A DNA stretch of 64,000 nt from Plecoglossus altivelis. Lineage: Eukaryota > Chordata > Actinopteri > Osmeriformes > Plecoglossidae. The translations under genes were made by a program, and so were the position numbers. Under the pieces are notes generated by a model. The model was not told the DNA's origin, made no database searches, and saw only the letters and a program-made list of their open reading frames with translations. Shown piece after piece: positions 13,226 through 23,736 of the stretch; position 1 is the stretch's first letter; every line of letters begins with the position of its first letter. Location: contig BROE01000001.1 of assembly GCA_036571765.1 (NCBI GenBank), positions 5,951,818-6,015,817 of the forward strand. Reading direction: 5' to 3'.

Positions 13226-13932
13226 AAATGAGGTACAAAATTGCCAAAAGAAAATAGATGTAATTTGTTTTCTGTACTCCTTCCCGCTCTTCACACCTCT
13301 GCAGTATACCGCTTCTCCCTGATTTGTACAAGTCGAAAGTGCTAACTTTCTGTTTTAAAAAAAGCAGAAAATGAATGAGTAAAGAAAAGCTCATTCAACT
13401 CCCATTCTCTTATTCAAATGAACAGTTTTTCACTCTGAAGTACAATAGACTCCGTTCCATCCAAGAAAGCCACGCGGTTCTACTAGCCTTACTCTACTAA
13501 GGCCTTTATTTTGAAGGGACTTAACAACTCATGCTTTTGTGTGGGTTTATAATAAACCACACTTTAGATGGAACAGTATAAACGGGCTCATTTGAGTTCC
13601 CTTCTTGTAAGACTCCCTTCCTCAAGGAGAGAGAGAACCAAAGGAGAAGAAAAAAAAGGAAGAATGCCCTGGCCCTTGAGGAAGCCGTGAATAAGCAGAG
13701 CTGAGCTGTGCTTACCAGCTGGACACTAGGCCCCTGAAAGCACCCCTGCACTGGTGCATAGGATTCTTAAGATAGAGAGAACATTACAGGAAAGAAAGAT
13801 AGAGAGAGAGACAGAGAGAAGCTTTGGGAAGAAAAAAAAGCAGCAAATAAAAAGAAAGGAAAAAACCCTCGGCATAATTCTCGGTTGAATTTACAATTCA
13901 TTCCTTGGGAAAAAAGGAAAGGGAGAAAAGGA

Positions 13933-14049
13933 CTGGGTGGTGGGGGCTGGGCGGTGGAGGCTGGGCGGTGGGGGCTGGGCAGTGGGGGCTGAGGGCTGGG
14001 CGGTGGGGGCTGGGTGTGGGGGCTGAGGGCTGGTCGGTGGGGGCTGGGA
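13933..14049. repeat. G-rich minisatellite, unit about 16 bp
   Basis: Seven or so imperfect copies of gggctgggcggtgggg. The runs of three to five G at short spacing on the plus strand give G-quadruplex potential; the host transcript carries the C-rich complement. Confidence 0.9.
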
Positions 14050-14258
14050 TGATTTTGTGTCCGAGGGTCCTGGTGGTGGCTTTGATCAGGCTGAAGGAAC
14101 GCCGTAGCAGCAACCTGGGGCCTCCAGCTTCTCAGGGGCCAGACAAAGACTGTACTCCACTCCAACCCCCTACAGCCCTGCCCCGTCCCCCCCTCCCCCC
14201 AGCCCCTGACAAGCCCAGCCCAGTCCAGCCCAGATCCCTGCCCTGTTGGTAGGAAGAA

Positions 14259-14290
14259 GGGGGTGGGTGGGGGGGGGGGGGGGGGGGGGG
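14259..14290. repeat. poly(G) tract
   Basis: G-only except for two T, ending in 22 consecutive G on the plus strand. The length may be unreliable in the assembly. Confidence 0.9.
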
Positions 14291-14712
14291 TCTGAGCTGG
14301 CTGCACAGTGTGACAGCCTGGGAAAAGCGGCTTCTCAGTGGGGGCAAGGATGCCCACTCTGCCCTTTCATCTTTGGTTAAGGCCAGGCAGGACAGGACTG
14401 TTGCATCGCTCAGGGAGATGGAGACAGACACAGACCTTCCTGGTTGCAATCATAAGTGAGTGTGTAGTCCAAATACAGCATGCGCACACATACACACAAT
14501 AACAGATCAAAATACACACAATACTGTCTCATATCTACTTTGTTACAGAACAATTTTCCCTCACATTCTTTTTATCTCCCTCTTTATGGAGCATTCCACA
14601 GAGGCCAGTCTAACCTCTCATGCATTTCTAAACCCATGGCTGAAAGAAATGAAGGTTTGCATGTTGCCATGGCAGCATGTCCAGCTGGACCAGAGTGCTA
14701 CTGGGCGCCCAC

Positions 14713-14777
14713 CTTTAGCCATCTTGTTGAGAACCATGTCAATCAGAATGTATGTTCCACTTCTCCCTGCGCCATCA
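14713..14777 (-). CDS. ptprn2: ptprn2 exon: P-loop DGAGRSGTY
   Basis: A 65-nt exon with acceptor cttcctctgtcacag and donor gtgggc. It completes the split Ser (AG|T), encodes DGAGRSGTYILIDMVLNKMA-K and ends with the first base of Gly. With the previous exon the signature loop reads HCSDGAGRSGTY: the Cys and Arg of CX5R are present, but Asp stands at the usual Ala position, the substitution known to weaken or abolish activity in IA-2 and IA-2beta. Confidence 0.97.
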
Positions 14778-15516
14778 CTGTGACAGAGGAAGATGAGAGA
14801 GAGATGAAGGGAGGAAGAGAGGAAAGGGGAGGATGAGAGAAGTGAGAGATTTAGAGAGAGACCGTAGAAGAGAGGTAAATTCTAAGTGTAAAAGTCTAAC
14901 ATAAAATGCTTCCACGTCTTATGACTTGGCCAACAACATTTCTAGGGTAGATTATTGTAAATCTTCAAATTATTCTTTGTTGATTTAGTTTCAGTTCAAG
15001 AAAAAATGTGACATGTTTTAACAGGTAAATGCAAAGAGCAGAATTTAATATTTCATGCATATGAGTCAACTAATGCTATTTCAAGGGGATAAACATGATC
15101 AAAGGGGCAAATTATGGAACAAAACCTTATTTATGGTATAATTTTAATAACAGGCAAAAATAAACAAGAAAAAATAGCAAGCTGCAATATCCGATTTCAA
15201 GGAGCATCTGAAAACGAATTGGATGCTAACAATTATACATGTTTATTTTGAGCGTCTTGCGAGGGGAAAATGTCATTTTCTCTTTCAGGTGCTTCCTTTT
15301 CACAGATTAACAACATAAACTGGTGTTGTCAGTGAAAAGAACATGCTGAGAGACTGCGGTACATGCGAGCAGCGTGTATGCGGTACATGCAGCGTGGCAT
15401 GGTTGGACATAACGGTCAGGGACCTGAACACAAGCCTACTACAGTTAACTGAACACCTTCGAATGTGGCATTACTAAGTAGATGAGTGATGAGAGAAAGG
15501 CTGTGTGTATACTTGC
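14778..15516. other. ptprn2 intron with GC donor
   Basis: A 739-nt intron starting with GC instead of GT on the coding strand. AT-rich in the middle, GA-rich near its 3' end; nothing else seen. Confidence 0.85.
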
Positions 15517-15570
15517 CTGCAGTGGACTATAATAGGACAAGACCGGCCCCGGTAGCATTTGTTAACCTTT
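15517..15570 (-). CDS. ptprn2: ptprn2 exon: PTP domain leading into the P-loop
   Basis: A 54-nt exon that completes a split Arg (AG|A), encodes KVNKCYRGRSCPIIVHC and ends with AG of a split Ser. The final Cys (TGC) is the nucleophile position of the PTP signature. The acceptor is ctcctctgttacag. The donor reads CAG|GCAAGT, a GC donor with otherwise ideal consensus, so this is a GC-AG intron. No shift to a nearby GT keeps the phase and the conserved HCSDG sequence. Confidence 0.95.
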
Positions 15571-17602
15571 CTGTAACAGAGGAGAAGATATGCATCAGAA
15601 ACAGTTCCGCCCCACATGAACGTTTACTGTCATTAAAAACACATAATGACGCAGGGTGTCATTTCCATACTCTACCTCCCAAAATGAAACTAAACGTTAC
15701 TTTTTATTTCATTCAAAACAAAATAAAACAGTTTGACATATTTAACAGCTATAGGGCAAGAAGTCCATAAGGTGACACGAGGCTTCAGCAACATGAGAGA
15801 GTTCAGTTTTCCAACTTGATAATCAGACACAGTCCACTTTTAACAATTAAATATATCATATATGTGATAGTTGACTGGCCGTAGTTGATCAATAGGTTTG
15901 ATATCATGAAGGAAAGGCTGGGTGTTCTTCGCTATTCTGATCTCCAATGATAATGAAACCTGTTCACACCCTTCATACACACAGACTCCTGCTGATAACC
16001 AGCTGTGTGGCAGGTTTCAGGGTATTAATAGGCAGTTGTTGAAGAGATGAATAACAGAAGAAAAGTTTGCCAGTACACTCAACTGCCCAGGACTAATCCC
16101 CAGTCTCTTACCCCTACACAGCAGAGAGGTAGAGCAGATATGGATGTAAAAGAATATACATGAAATCATCAAGATGGCGGTACACCAAAGAGCATGTTGG
16201 AGGAAGCACCATCTTGATTATATGAATAAACACGTTATAGCTTCACACAAATTGTACATCTTCATTGAATTCACTCAATCACCAGAAGATCTTTTCGGCT
16301 CAAGCCTAGCCTTGGGAATCCATCGCACAAGCGTCTACTGCACCCCAAGCATTTCAAGTATTTCATTCAGGTCTGCAAACAAATGTTGTCACTACAAAGA
16401 GTAAAGCAGTTGTTTGCAGACAGATCTGACCACAGATGCCATTAGCAAGGTTACCATAGGAACAAGAGGAGGACGATGACCATTGGGTAAAGGGGTGGTC
16501 AGGGGTTGGGGGAAGAGGGGTCGGTGTGGGAGCTAATTCAAAGGACAGGAAAGAGGCGCCCCAGAGGTTTAAGGGTCAGACACAGAGAGAGAGAGAGCGA
16601 GCGAGAGCTAGAGAAAGAGAGACAGAGAGAGAGCGAGGAGGTGGGTTTGATCGGAGGAAGTCAAGCAAACCATCAGCAAGCGAAAGGCGAGAGGTCATTA
16701 TAGGTCACTGGACACACAGTAAAGAAAGAAGGAGATGGACAGAGAGGGAGGGAGGTGTACTAAGGCAGGAGAAGAGAGGAGAGGAGGGGTCCGCGAGGCC
16801 CCTCTTTTTGGTTGCAGAATCGCAGTTTCCAATGATCACTTTTGTGACTATGCAACTGGGCTCATATTACTAGCTGCAACATCACAAAAATGACAGTGGC
16901 AACCGCTAGTTAGCTTGGCAAAAACAAACGAGAGGGAAAAAAGCCCAAACCAAAATAATCCAAAACAGGGTCATTTAATAAAGTAAAGAGTGCCGTTGTG
17001 CTTGACCAGAAGGGAGTGAGTTGTGTTAAACACATGCCAACATACAGCAGGAGTGAAACCAGCTTGCAGATTACAGACTCAAGCCCCTATGTTGGATAAG
17101 AAATATAAACCACCAATGCAGTACAATAAGGAGACAAGATTCAAAGAAATATGGTAATATGTCTGCAGTTCCTTTGTTATTTTCTCACCCTCTAAACAGA
17201 TGAAACTTCTCATCTCCCTGAGAAAAGCTTGTTGATTACTGTGATAACTGGCTATAGGGTTTAGACCATAACCTAACTCAGGTCCCCCAAGAAAATACCT
17301 AACATCTAGCAAGGTATTAACATGCACCACAAACACAGCAACACCAGGTTCCATCAAAGACGGAGCAAATCCATGTTAAACCTGAGGGAGTAGCAAAGCC
17401 GATATTAAGACATCACACCAGCCAAGCTACATCTCTTATCACCAAAGGGTTGGATAGAGGGAGACGAAGGAGAGAGAGGTGGAAGGGAAAAGAGAAAAAC
17501 AGGTAAGGTGGAATCAATTGAGATTGAAGTTGATTAAGTCATTCCAGATTTACAATTCTACACTGGTAAAGACCTTATTTGGAGATTTATTTCTGGGCCT
17601 AC
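15571..17602. other. ptprn2 intron hosting mir-153
   Basis: A 2.0-kb intron. It holds the mir-153 hairpin and a GA-rich stretch at about 16506-16790 on the downstream side of the hairpin. Confidence 0.9.
16821..16907 (-). ncRNA. mir153: microRNA precursor mir-153
   Basis: An intronic hairpin precursor, on the same strand as ptprn2, nearly identical to vertebrate mir-153-2. The 3p arm (16834-16855) has the miR-153 seed TGCATAG followed by TCACAAAAGTGATC; the 5p arm (16872-16894) starts GTCATTTTTGTGATGTTGCA. The terminal loop contains AGTAATATGAGCCC and the flanks pair (AGCGGTTGCC with GGAAACTGCG). It lies between the exons at 17603-17769 and 15517-15570, as human MIR153-2 lies within a late PTPRN2 intron. 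miR-153 is a neuronal microRNA known to target synaptic and vesicle genes. It is probably processed from the host transcript, or from one starting at an internal promoter. Confidence 0.97.
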
Positions 17603-17769
17603 CTGCGGAAGTCCAGGAGTGTCCGGCTGGATTCCGGAACATTCTGGTTGAGCCAGGTTAGGAAGTGGAACTGTGTGACAGTGCGTGTCTCATTGGTCTG
17701 CATGTTCTTCAGGTAGAAACTTCGTACCAGGAAATCATCACACCAGATGTGCTCTGACACCAGGTTGAC
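17603..17769 (-). CDS. ptprn2: ptprn2 exon: PTP domain with altered WPD loop
   Basis: A 167-nt exon with donor gtaggc and acceptor cgtgacgctag; 55 codons plus AG of a split Arg. It runs from VNLVSEHIWCDDFLVRSFYL and KNMQTNETRTVTQFHFLTW to LNQNVPESSRTLLDFR. QTNETRTVTQFHFL and LLDFR are family signatures. The WPD loop, W-P-D-H-G-V-P in active PTPs and W-Y-D-R-G-V-P in human PTPRN2, reads W-L-N-Q-N-V-P, so the general-acid Asp is replaced by Asn. The intron that follows hosts mir-153. Confidence 0.97.
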
Positions 17770-17960
17770 CTAGCGTCACGAAAACGCCCACACAAACACA
17801 GAGAGATCATCAGTTCATGCAGCCCGAAACACACATCCTGGCATAATTATGTATATATACATTTTTAAAATAGAATGAATAAATAAAATGCACCATATTG
17901 AATAGCAGCGTGATAGAAATGAACTGGAGAAACATCCGGAATGTCAAGTGGGTTCCGTAC

Positions 17961-18080
17961 CTCGTAGATGTGGTAGAGGTTGGAGCCCTCATCAGGCCAG
18001 TAGTGATAACACTGCTTCATCCCACTCTCTGTTAGAGGAGTCAGCATCACGATGACCACACAGCCGTTCTCCCACACCAT
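17961..18080 (-). CDS. ptprn2: ptprn2 exon: PTP domain, MVWENGC to HIYE
   Basis: A 120-nt phase 0-0 exon of 40 codons, starting MVWENGCVVIVMLTPLTESG, then MKQCYHYWPDEGSNLYHIYE. QCYHYWPDEGSNLYHIYE is nearly identical to mammalian PTPRN2 and separates it from PTPRN, which has Asp-Arg-Tyr-Trp there. The donor is gtacgg; the acceptor region is ttttgcgtgcag. Only 191 nt separate it from the next exon. Confidence 0.97.
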
Positions 18081-19663
18081 CTGCACGCAAAACCACAAAC
18101 GCAGCCGCCGTTTCAGCCCCCAGGTTCGGTGTTCGAATACCAGGGGAGAGCTGCTGTGACTCAATCCCACGTTGCTGTCGAGTCGCTCGTTCCCTTGAAC
18201 CCTCTGAAAAGCCACCGTTTCTTCTCTGGTTTTAAGACAGAACTTCATATCATCTTTTTGATCCGCTTTCAAAAAATGCAAGAGGAGAACATTTGTCGAG
18301 GCCGGAACTCATTCAAATACAGAGGCTGTCAGGAGGAGTCCTGCCCGACTCCAATCTCTAATTGAGACAGTTTCTCTTCGTTTTCCAACCTGGGTGACCA
18401 TATGGTGACATTTATCATGCTGACGGCAATATCTGCGTCCGCCTATGTCTTGTGTGCTCAGGAGAGCCATTGTGCTTGTGTAGAGGGAGAGCTAGCAATA
18501 ATAGACCTGATGAAACTCTGCTGGTCATTAGCGCTGCGAGATCTTGGCTCTGGAGGCCTTCACCCACTGAATCCGTAGCAATGGTCCAAAACCCAGGCAT
18601 TTCTATGATTTATGGATTTTATAAGAAGAAACTTGTGCGGCCATCGAACTGTCTACCTCGTCTACATTTTGACTGTCACCGTGGCACGGCGTACAATACG
18701 TTCACCACCACATGGTGAGGAAAAAAACCCTGGACCTTTTAGGCAGATGCAGGACCACCTTGCAAAGACAGTGCTGATTAGAAGACTGCCAATGAGGGTG
18801 ACGTTCAGACAGTATTATGCTGGCAAGAATGGATGCTCCAGAAGCCTGCGGTTCATCCTGAATATGAAGGCATCCAGACCTGGCCAGTCCTCAGCCTACT
18901 TAATGACTGAGACAGAAGAAGGAGAGGAGGGGCAGGAAGAGAGGGAGAGAGGGAAGGAGAGAGTACAGCCTCACGCTGGGTTGTGAAACCTATTGAATTC
19001 GACTATAAGTCTATGGAATGGGCAGGAGGGGAATAGATTGTTGTGTGTGTGTGTGACAGAATGAGAGAGGGAGTGTGTTCACAACCTTCAGGGATTAGCC
19101 TGAAAAAAGAGAGGAGGGGAAAGGGGGGGGGGCGGTGAGAGGCCCAAACTCATACCCCACGTTGCTCCCATGCTGGGACAGGCATTTCAGTCCAGTCCAC
19201 GGCACAATTCAAGAGCTCTTTCTCAACAATTCCCTCCCTCTTCCAAGCCCCTCCATTATCATAGTAGTGGGACCGAATTCTTATGGTCGATTTCCCTAAA
19301 GGTTCTAATCTAATTCAAAAGGATCTCTCCCTGGTCTGCACACTGGCCCGCTCACTTTGCGTACAATGAGCAGACATTTTTGCTCAGTATTCGAGGTTAG
19401 ATTGTGTGCTGGAGTTACATACTGTGGCGCTGGTGAGAATTCGAGCACCAGCTAAAGAATGTGGTTGTCGTCTGTGACTTACGATGGTAATAACACTGCA
19501 GTTTCTTTTTGTTTGAGACTGGGGAAATTATTGATTTTATGAATAACAGAAGAAGGGCGTGTGAGTGTGTGTGTCTCCATGTCTCTGGGTGGCCTGTCTG
19601 TCAGGGTGTTCGAGAGTTCCGTGTGTATAAAGTGTGGTATGAGCGTGTGTGTGTGTAGACTAC
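18081..19663. other. ptprn2 intron
   Basis: A 1.6-kb intron with short GA-rich (18910-18960, 19060-19140) and TG-rich (19030-19052, 19560-19660) stretches. No gene seen. Confidence 0.8.
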
Positions 19664-19741
19664 CTGCCAGAAGTCAGCGACCGTGGAGGGGAGAGGGCCT
19701 TGAGTGGCGATGTAGGCTGGGTTTCTGGGGTCATGGTCCAT
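19664..19741 (-). CDS. ptprn2: ptprn2 exon: PTP domain, YIATQGPL
   Basis: A 78-nt phase 0-0 exon encoding MDHDPRNPAYIATQGPLPST and then VADFWQ. YIATQGPL...TVADFWQ is a hallmark of receptor PTP domains. The acceptor is gattttctcag; the donor gtagtc is moderate and is followed by a short (AC)n run in the intron. Confidence 0.97.
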
Positions 19742-22700
19742 CTGAGAAAATCAAAGACAGGGGAAATCAGAGGAGGGGAGAAGGAGGGAGAGAGAAACAA
19801 GGAGAAAGTGGGAGAGAACATTAGAAGAGATAGAACCATCAGTAGAGGTTACAGGATTATTCTTTCAAATTAGAACATTTTGGGACATTATATTCACATA
19901 TAATTCTAAATAAAATAACTGTAAAACAACCCCACTGATGAAGTCATTACTATTGAGGAAGGCAGCTATATCAGTCGGGGCAGGCAGGTTTAGCATATGT
20001 TAATTTGCCCATCCAAACTGCCATACTGGCAGTGAAGCAAGCACTATTGAGAGTGATGCCAAACCAGGAGGTCCCACTCCCAAATTACTTGGCGGCCATT
20101 GAAGCGTTCAAGGTTTCCTTTGGTTAATCATTCAAAATGGTTAACCAAATGTTTGTGGAAGCCAGTGTTCCACTGAGTTCCAAAAAAGCTGATTCCAATG
20201 TTTCTCTTCTTCTGTGGTGCTTCAAAAACAACAAGGAGCTCAAACATCTCCTGCTGATGGAAGACAAAGTTGAAAAGAAAAGTGGGTGTGAAACGTGAGG
20301 CGACTGAAAGAATAGGTGAGTGACACTCATACCTATTACCATGCAAATAGTATGGAAAATCAAATAATTGGATAGGCCAATTTAGCTGGAAGCAATTATG
20401 GAAGGAGACAGATAATTCAGAAACACACACGCACACACAAAATTGTCTTAAATGGTCTCCTGTTCGCTCATAATTCAAATTAGTAAAATCTTTGAAATGG
20501 ATTTGCGGTTAGCAAAAAATATGACACTTTTAACTGAAATGTATAATGTTGGGGGAAGAAAAGGTACAGTTCTTATTAGAGGGTTTGCAGTTTCAATTTG
20601 ACCGTAAGACCATGAATGAACAGTAGTGTTTGGGAGTGGATGGGGAGGAGGGACAGGCGGCACATTTTTCTCCTTTAAGAAGCTATTGATTATGAAGGCT
20701 TACAGCAAGTCAACAAGCATTGCTTTGGCCTATGAGAGAATAACAGAGAAAAAACCCCTCTTAATGTCCCTCCTCTGATGCAATCTCCCAGGAGACGTTA
20801 AGCTTTTAAAGCAGACAGATGTAGACCCAATGGGGAGGGAGGGAAGGAACCGGGTGAGGTTCATTTAGTTGGGCGACAGAACAAGGGAGAGAGCAAGAGT
20901 GGTGAGGTAAAGGCTGCCAAATGAAGAGGGGAGGAGGGAGGGGGGAAAGAGACAGGGAGAGGGGAGAGAGGGGGGAGAAACACTAAGGGAGAAGAAAGAC
21001 AGATAAAGTAGCTGTCCCTCATCTTTGCGCATGCCTCGCTCCCCTCAGCTCTCTCTTTGTACCTCACTCCCTCTCTCCTACTCCAATCTCTCGGGAGACG
21101 CCATGTTTCCTGACACGTCCAAGTGGCTCCTGTCTTACAAGCTGAGATCGGGTGCTAATGACATTCTTGAGTGTGTCTGTGTGCGTCTGTGTTTTTGCGG
21201 CTGCCAGCTTGGTCATCTAGATAGCAGGTCTGCCGCTGCCATTGATGGGGTTCTCCGAGAAAACAGTCTCTCACTCCCACCATTTCACACTAACAAACCT
21301 ACACCCGCACACCTTCCCAGTCCCTTTATTACCCCCCCCCCCCCTCCGCCTCCAACTTCACAATTTTAGAAAAGGGAAAAGAAAAGATTACCCCCCCTCC
21401 CATCCCGCTGCCCAATCAGTAGAGACACAACAGGAGTAATTATGCTCAGTTTTGTTCGGGCTCAGTCAGGGTCCAGTGTGGCAGTAATTACCGACCCCTT
21501 TCTTAAAACACCCACCATTACCCCCCCCCACCTCCACCTCTCCAGCCCTCCACCCCCAAGCCTCCGCTGACCGTGCCCGGTGGGATGCTGCAGCACCGAG
21601 CTGCACTCTCCTGTCTGTCACCCCGGCAGGGGGGGCTTCCCACTCTGTCGTACGCTTTTGTCTCTCTGCTGTAGTCTGACGAGCCAGGGAGCCTCGAACG
21701 CATAGAAGGTCGCCATGGCCGGTGCTGTTTTTGTCCATAGATGCTGGCAGTGGCGGTGACTCACGTTTGTTTGGTTTTCTTTCGGGCGGAGGTGTTTGAA
21801 AAGGTATTGAAAGTGGACATGGGGAGCCAGGATCTATGAGGAGTTTTGTCGGGTGTGCAGCTGACGAGTGCGGGGGGGAGGTTGGAGAGAAATTGAACGC
21901 AACCGCCAGTGGTCAAGAGTTTAAATAATTTCCTGTGTTCGATTGGAAATGTGAAGATGTTTTTTCACATAGTACATACAGAATATTGGATCCAGATCTT
22001 ACATCAGACAATCCATTTCATATCAGACACTTCAATAAAAACCTCAGCACGACTGTTAACTCTCACAGGAATGAGGAGTACCAGAATTCATGGGTGGCAA
22101 AGACTCCCATTATTAGATACTCAAAATGGAATCTTCCCTCGAGAAACAAAAGGAGAGGAGTTCTCAATAAGACACCTTAGTGTATAAATGTGGAAGGGCC
22201 CCCTTTGTGTATGGGTGCTGTCAAATTCAATAGTTGAGACCACCTTTAGACATAAAATGTTCTCTATGCAGAGACACGAATGGCTGTTTGCACAGATAGA
22301 GTCTAAAACTAAGAGGAATATATCTCTAGGTTTTTCTATGTCCAGACAACCAGCACCGAGTTTCGACGATCTTGAGGCTGAATGTGCCAGAGATATCTCC
22401 ACAACCATGCACATACAGCATGGATGCACATGGAATCAGCAGGAATCCACCCTATTAACAAGATTGCCAATGATCTTCCAAAATCTTTATTTTCAGCTCT
22501 CTGGGGCTGCTACTGTGCAATTTCTCTAATATCATCTATTTTACTTTAACAAAAAAACTTTCCACACTTTCCAGACAAGCACTCTCCCGAGTGCCGGCAT
22601 ATAATTTCTTCTCTTTTTTCTTTCCTTCTTTAATTTGAGTGTAGGCGTAGCAGTATTGCAGCATTTCTATTGCCAACAAATGTATGGCTGTAAATACAGC

Positions 22701-23294
22701 GACCAGTTGTACCCATCATGTTTGGTGGTCGTGATGTCGTGTAGGAAAAGGTTGTCCTGCCATTCTGACTCACGTCCTGTCACTTTTTGTACCCTGGACC
22801 GAGTCTGAAATACAGGCTCTCCTGCTACCTCTGAAACAGCCGATCCGCTCAATAATAGTAGTTAGTAACAGAATCCGTACTATTCACTATGGCTCACCAA
22901 CAAGTACCTAGAGGCAGAAATGAAAGAAATAAACTGTGTTGCTCCGCTTAATGGTAAACATAGGAGTCACATTAGCATAACTCAAGGTCAGCGCTAATGA
23001 TAGGAATTCACAGATCAATTGTGCTTCTCAAAAGATGGAAAGAATTGAGAGAAGCGTGCATGCCCTTCCCTTCCTCACAACCTTTCCCCAGTGAATGTGT
23101 GCCTGATATTTTCTATGAAACTGGTATTGATATTCAAAGCGTGACACATGGCATCTAAGCATACGTTTTTACCAAAGGTAAGCAACCGTATCGTCTCAGT
23201 GCATTACTGCAAAGACCTGTTTTGCTTTTGTTTCTTTAAGACTGCTTGAACCATCTATATTTCGCCTACTTTAGTATGGGGTGAAGGTACTTAC
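19742..23294. other. ptprn2 intron
   Basis: A 3.6-kb intron. GA-rich sequence lies at 20830-21000 and C-rich runs at 21330-21400 and 21510-21560. No splice-bounded coding segment was found. Confidence 0.8.
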
Positions 23295-23368
23295 AATTGG
23301 GCTGGCATTGATGTAATCAGAATTTCCTTGGCTGTTTTCAAGCTTCAAGGTTATTCTTGAGTGATCAT
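23295..23368 (-). CDS. ptprn2: ptprn2 exon: PTP domain, DYINASPI
   Basis: A 74-nt exon with acceptor tttacgtttcag and donor gtaagt. It completes the split Tyr codon (T|AT) and encodes DHSRITLKLENSQGNSDYIN followed by ASPI. Y-D-H-S-R and SDYINAS are conserved PTP-domain motifs, the second being the conserved NAS segment. It ends in phase 0. Confidence 0.97.
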
Positions 23369-23588
23369 CTGAAACGTAAAGCATTCAATGACTTTTCTTC
23401 CTCATTAAGGACTTCCTCTGCTTTGGATCAATACACAACCTAATAGCAGTACTAACATTCGGAAAATACTTGGAGCAGCTAACGTCTGTCAAAGCAGTGG
23501 ACAACACTGGCCAAAAGACCTCTGCTAGTACCCATACAAAGGAACCTGCAAAGCATCTGAGCCAGAGGGCAGGAGGGGGAGAACGTAC

Positions 23589-23736
23589 AGGCCACCACGG
23601 TGTTGGAGCGGTTCTTCTTGGCGTTGCTGTCCTTCAGGCCGATGGTGGAGGCATTGGGCTCAGCCTGGTACGCACACAGGGCCTCCCACTCCTTCTCCAG
23701 GCGATCCTTGCTCTTCAGGTGGGACTCCATGTACGA
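23589..23736 (-). CDS. ptprn2: ptprn2 exon: start of PTP domain
   Basis: A 148-nt exon with acceptor ttctctccctcag and donor gtacgt; 49 codons plus the first base of a Tyr codon. It starts SYMESHLKSKDRLEKEWEAL, then CAYQAEPNASTIGLKDSNAK and KNRSNTVVA. SYME and EWEALCAYQAEPN are typical of IA-2beta. KNRS stands where active PTPs have KNRY, as in mammalian PTPRN2, so the phosphotyrosine-recognition Tyr is missing here too. Only 220 nt of intron separate it from the next exon. Confidence 0.97.

Larger units (their letters stand above)
12333..14712. other. ptprn2 intron, repeat-rich
   Basis: A 2.4-kb intron with two (CA)n tracts, a GA/GACA tract (13107-13225), a 16-bp G-rich minisatellite (13933-14049) and a poly(G) run (14259-14290). 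Nothing else was recognised. Confidence 0.8.

Noticed and set aside
18117..18170. tRNA B-box-like motif (ggttcggtgttcgaatacc), possible SINE
   Set aside because: No A box at the right distance and no tRNA-like fold or SINE tail was seen.
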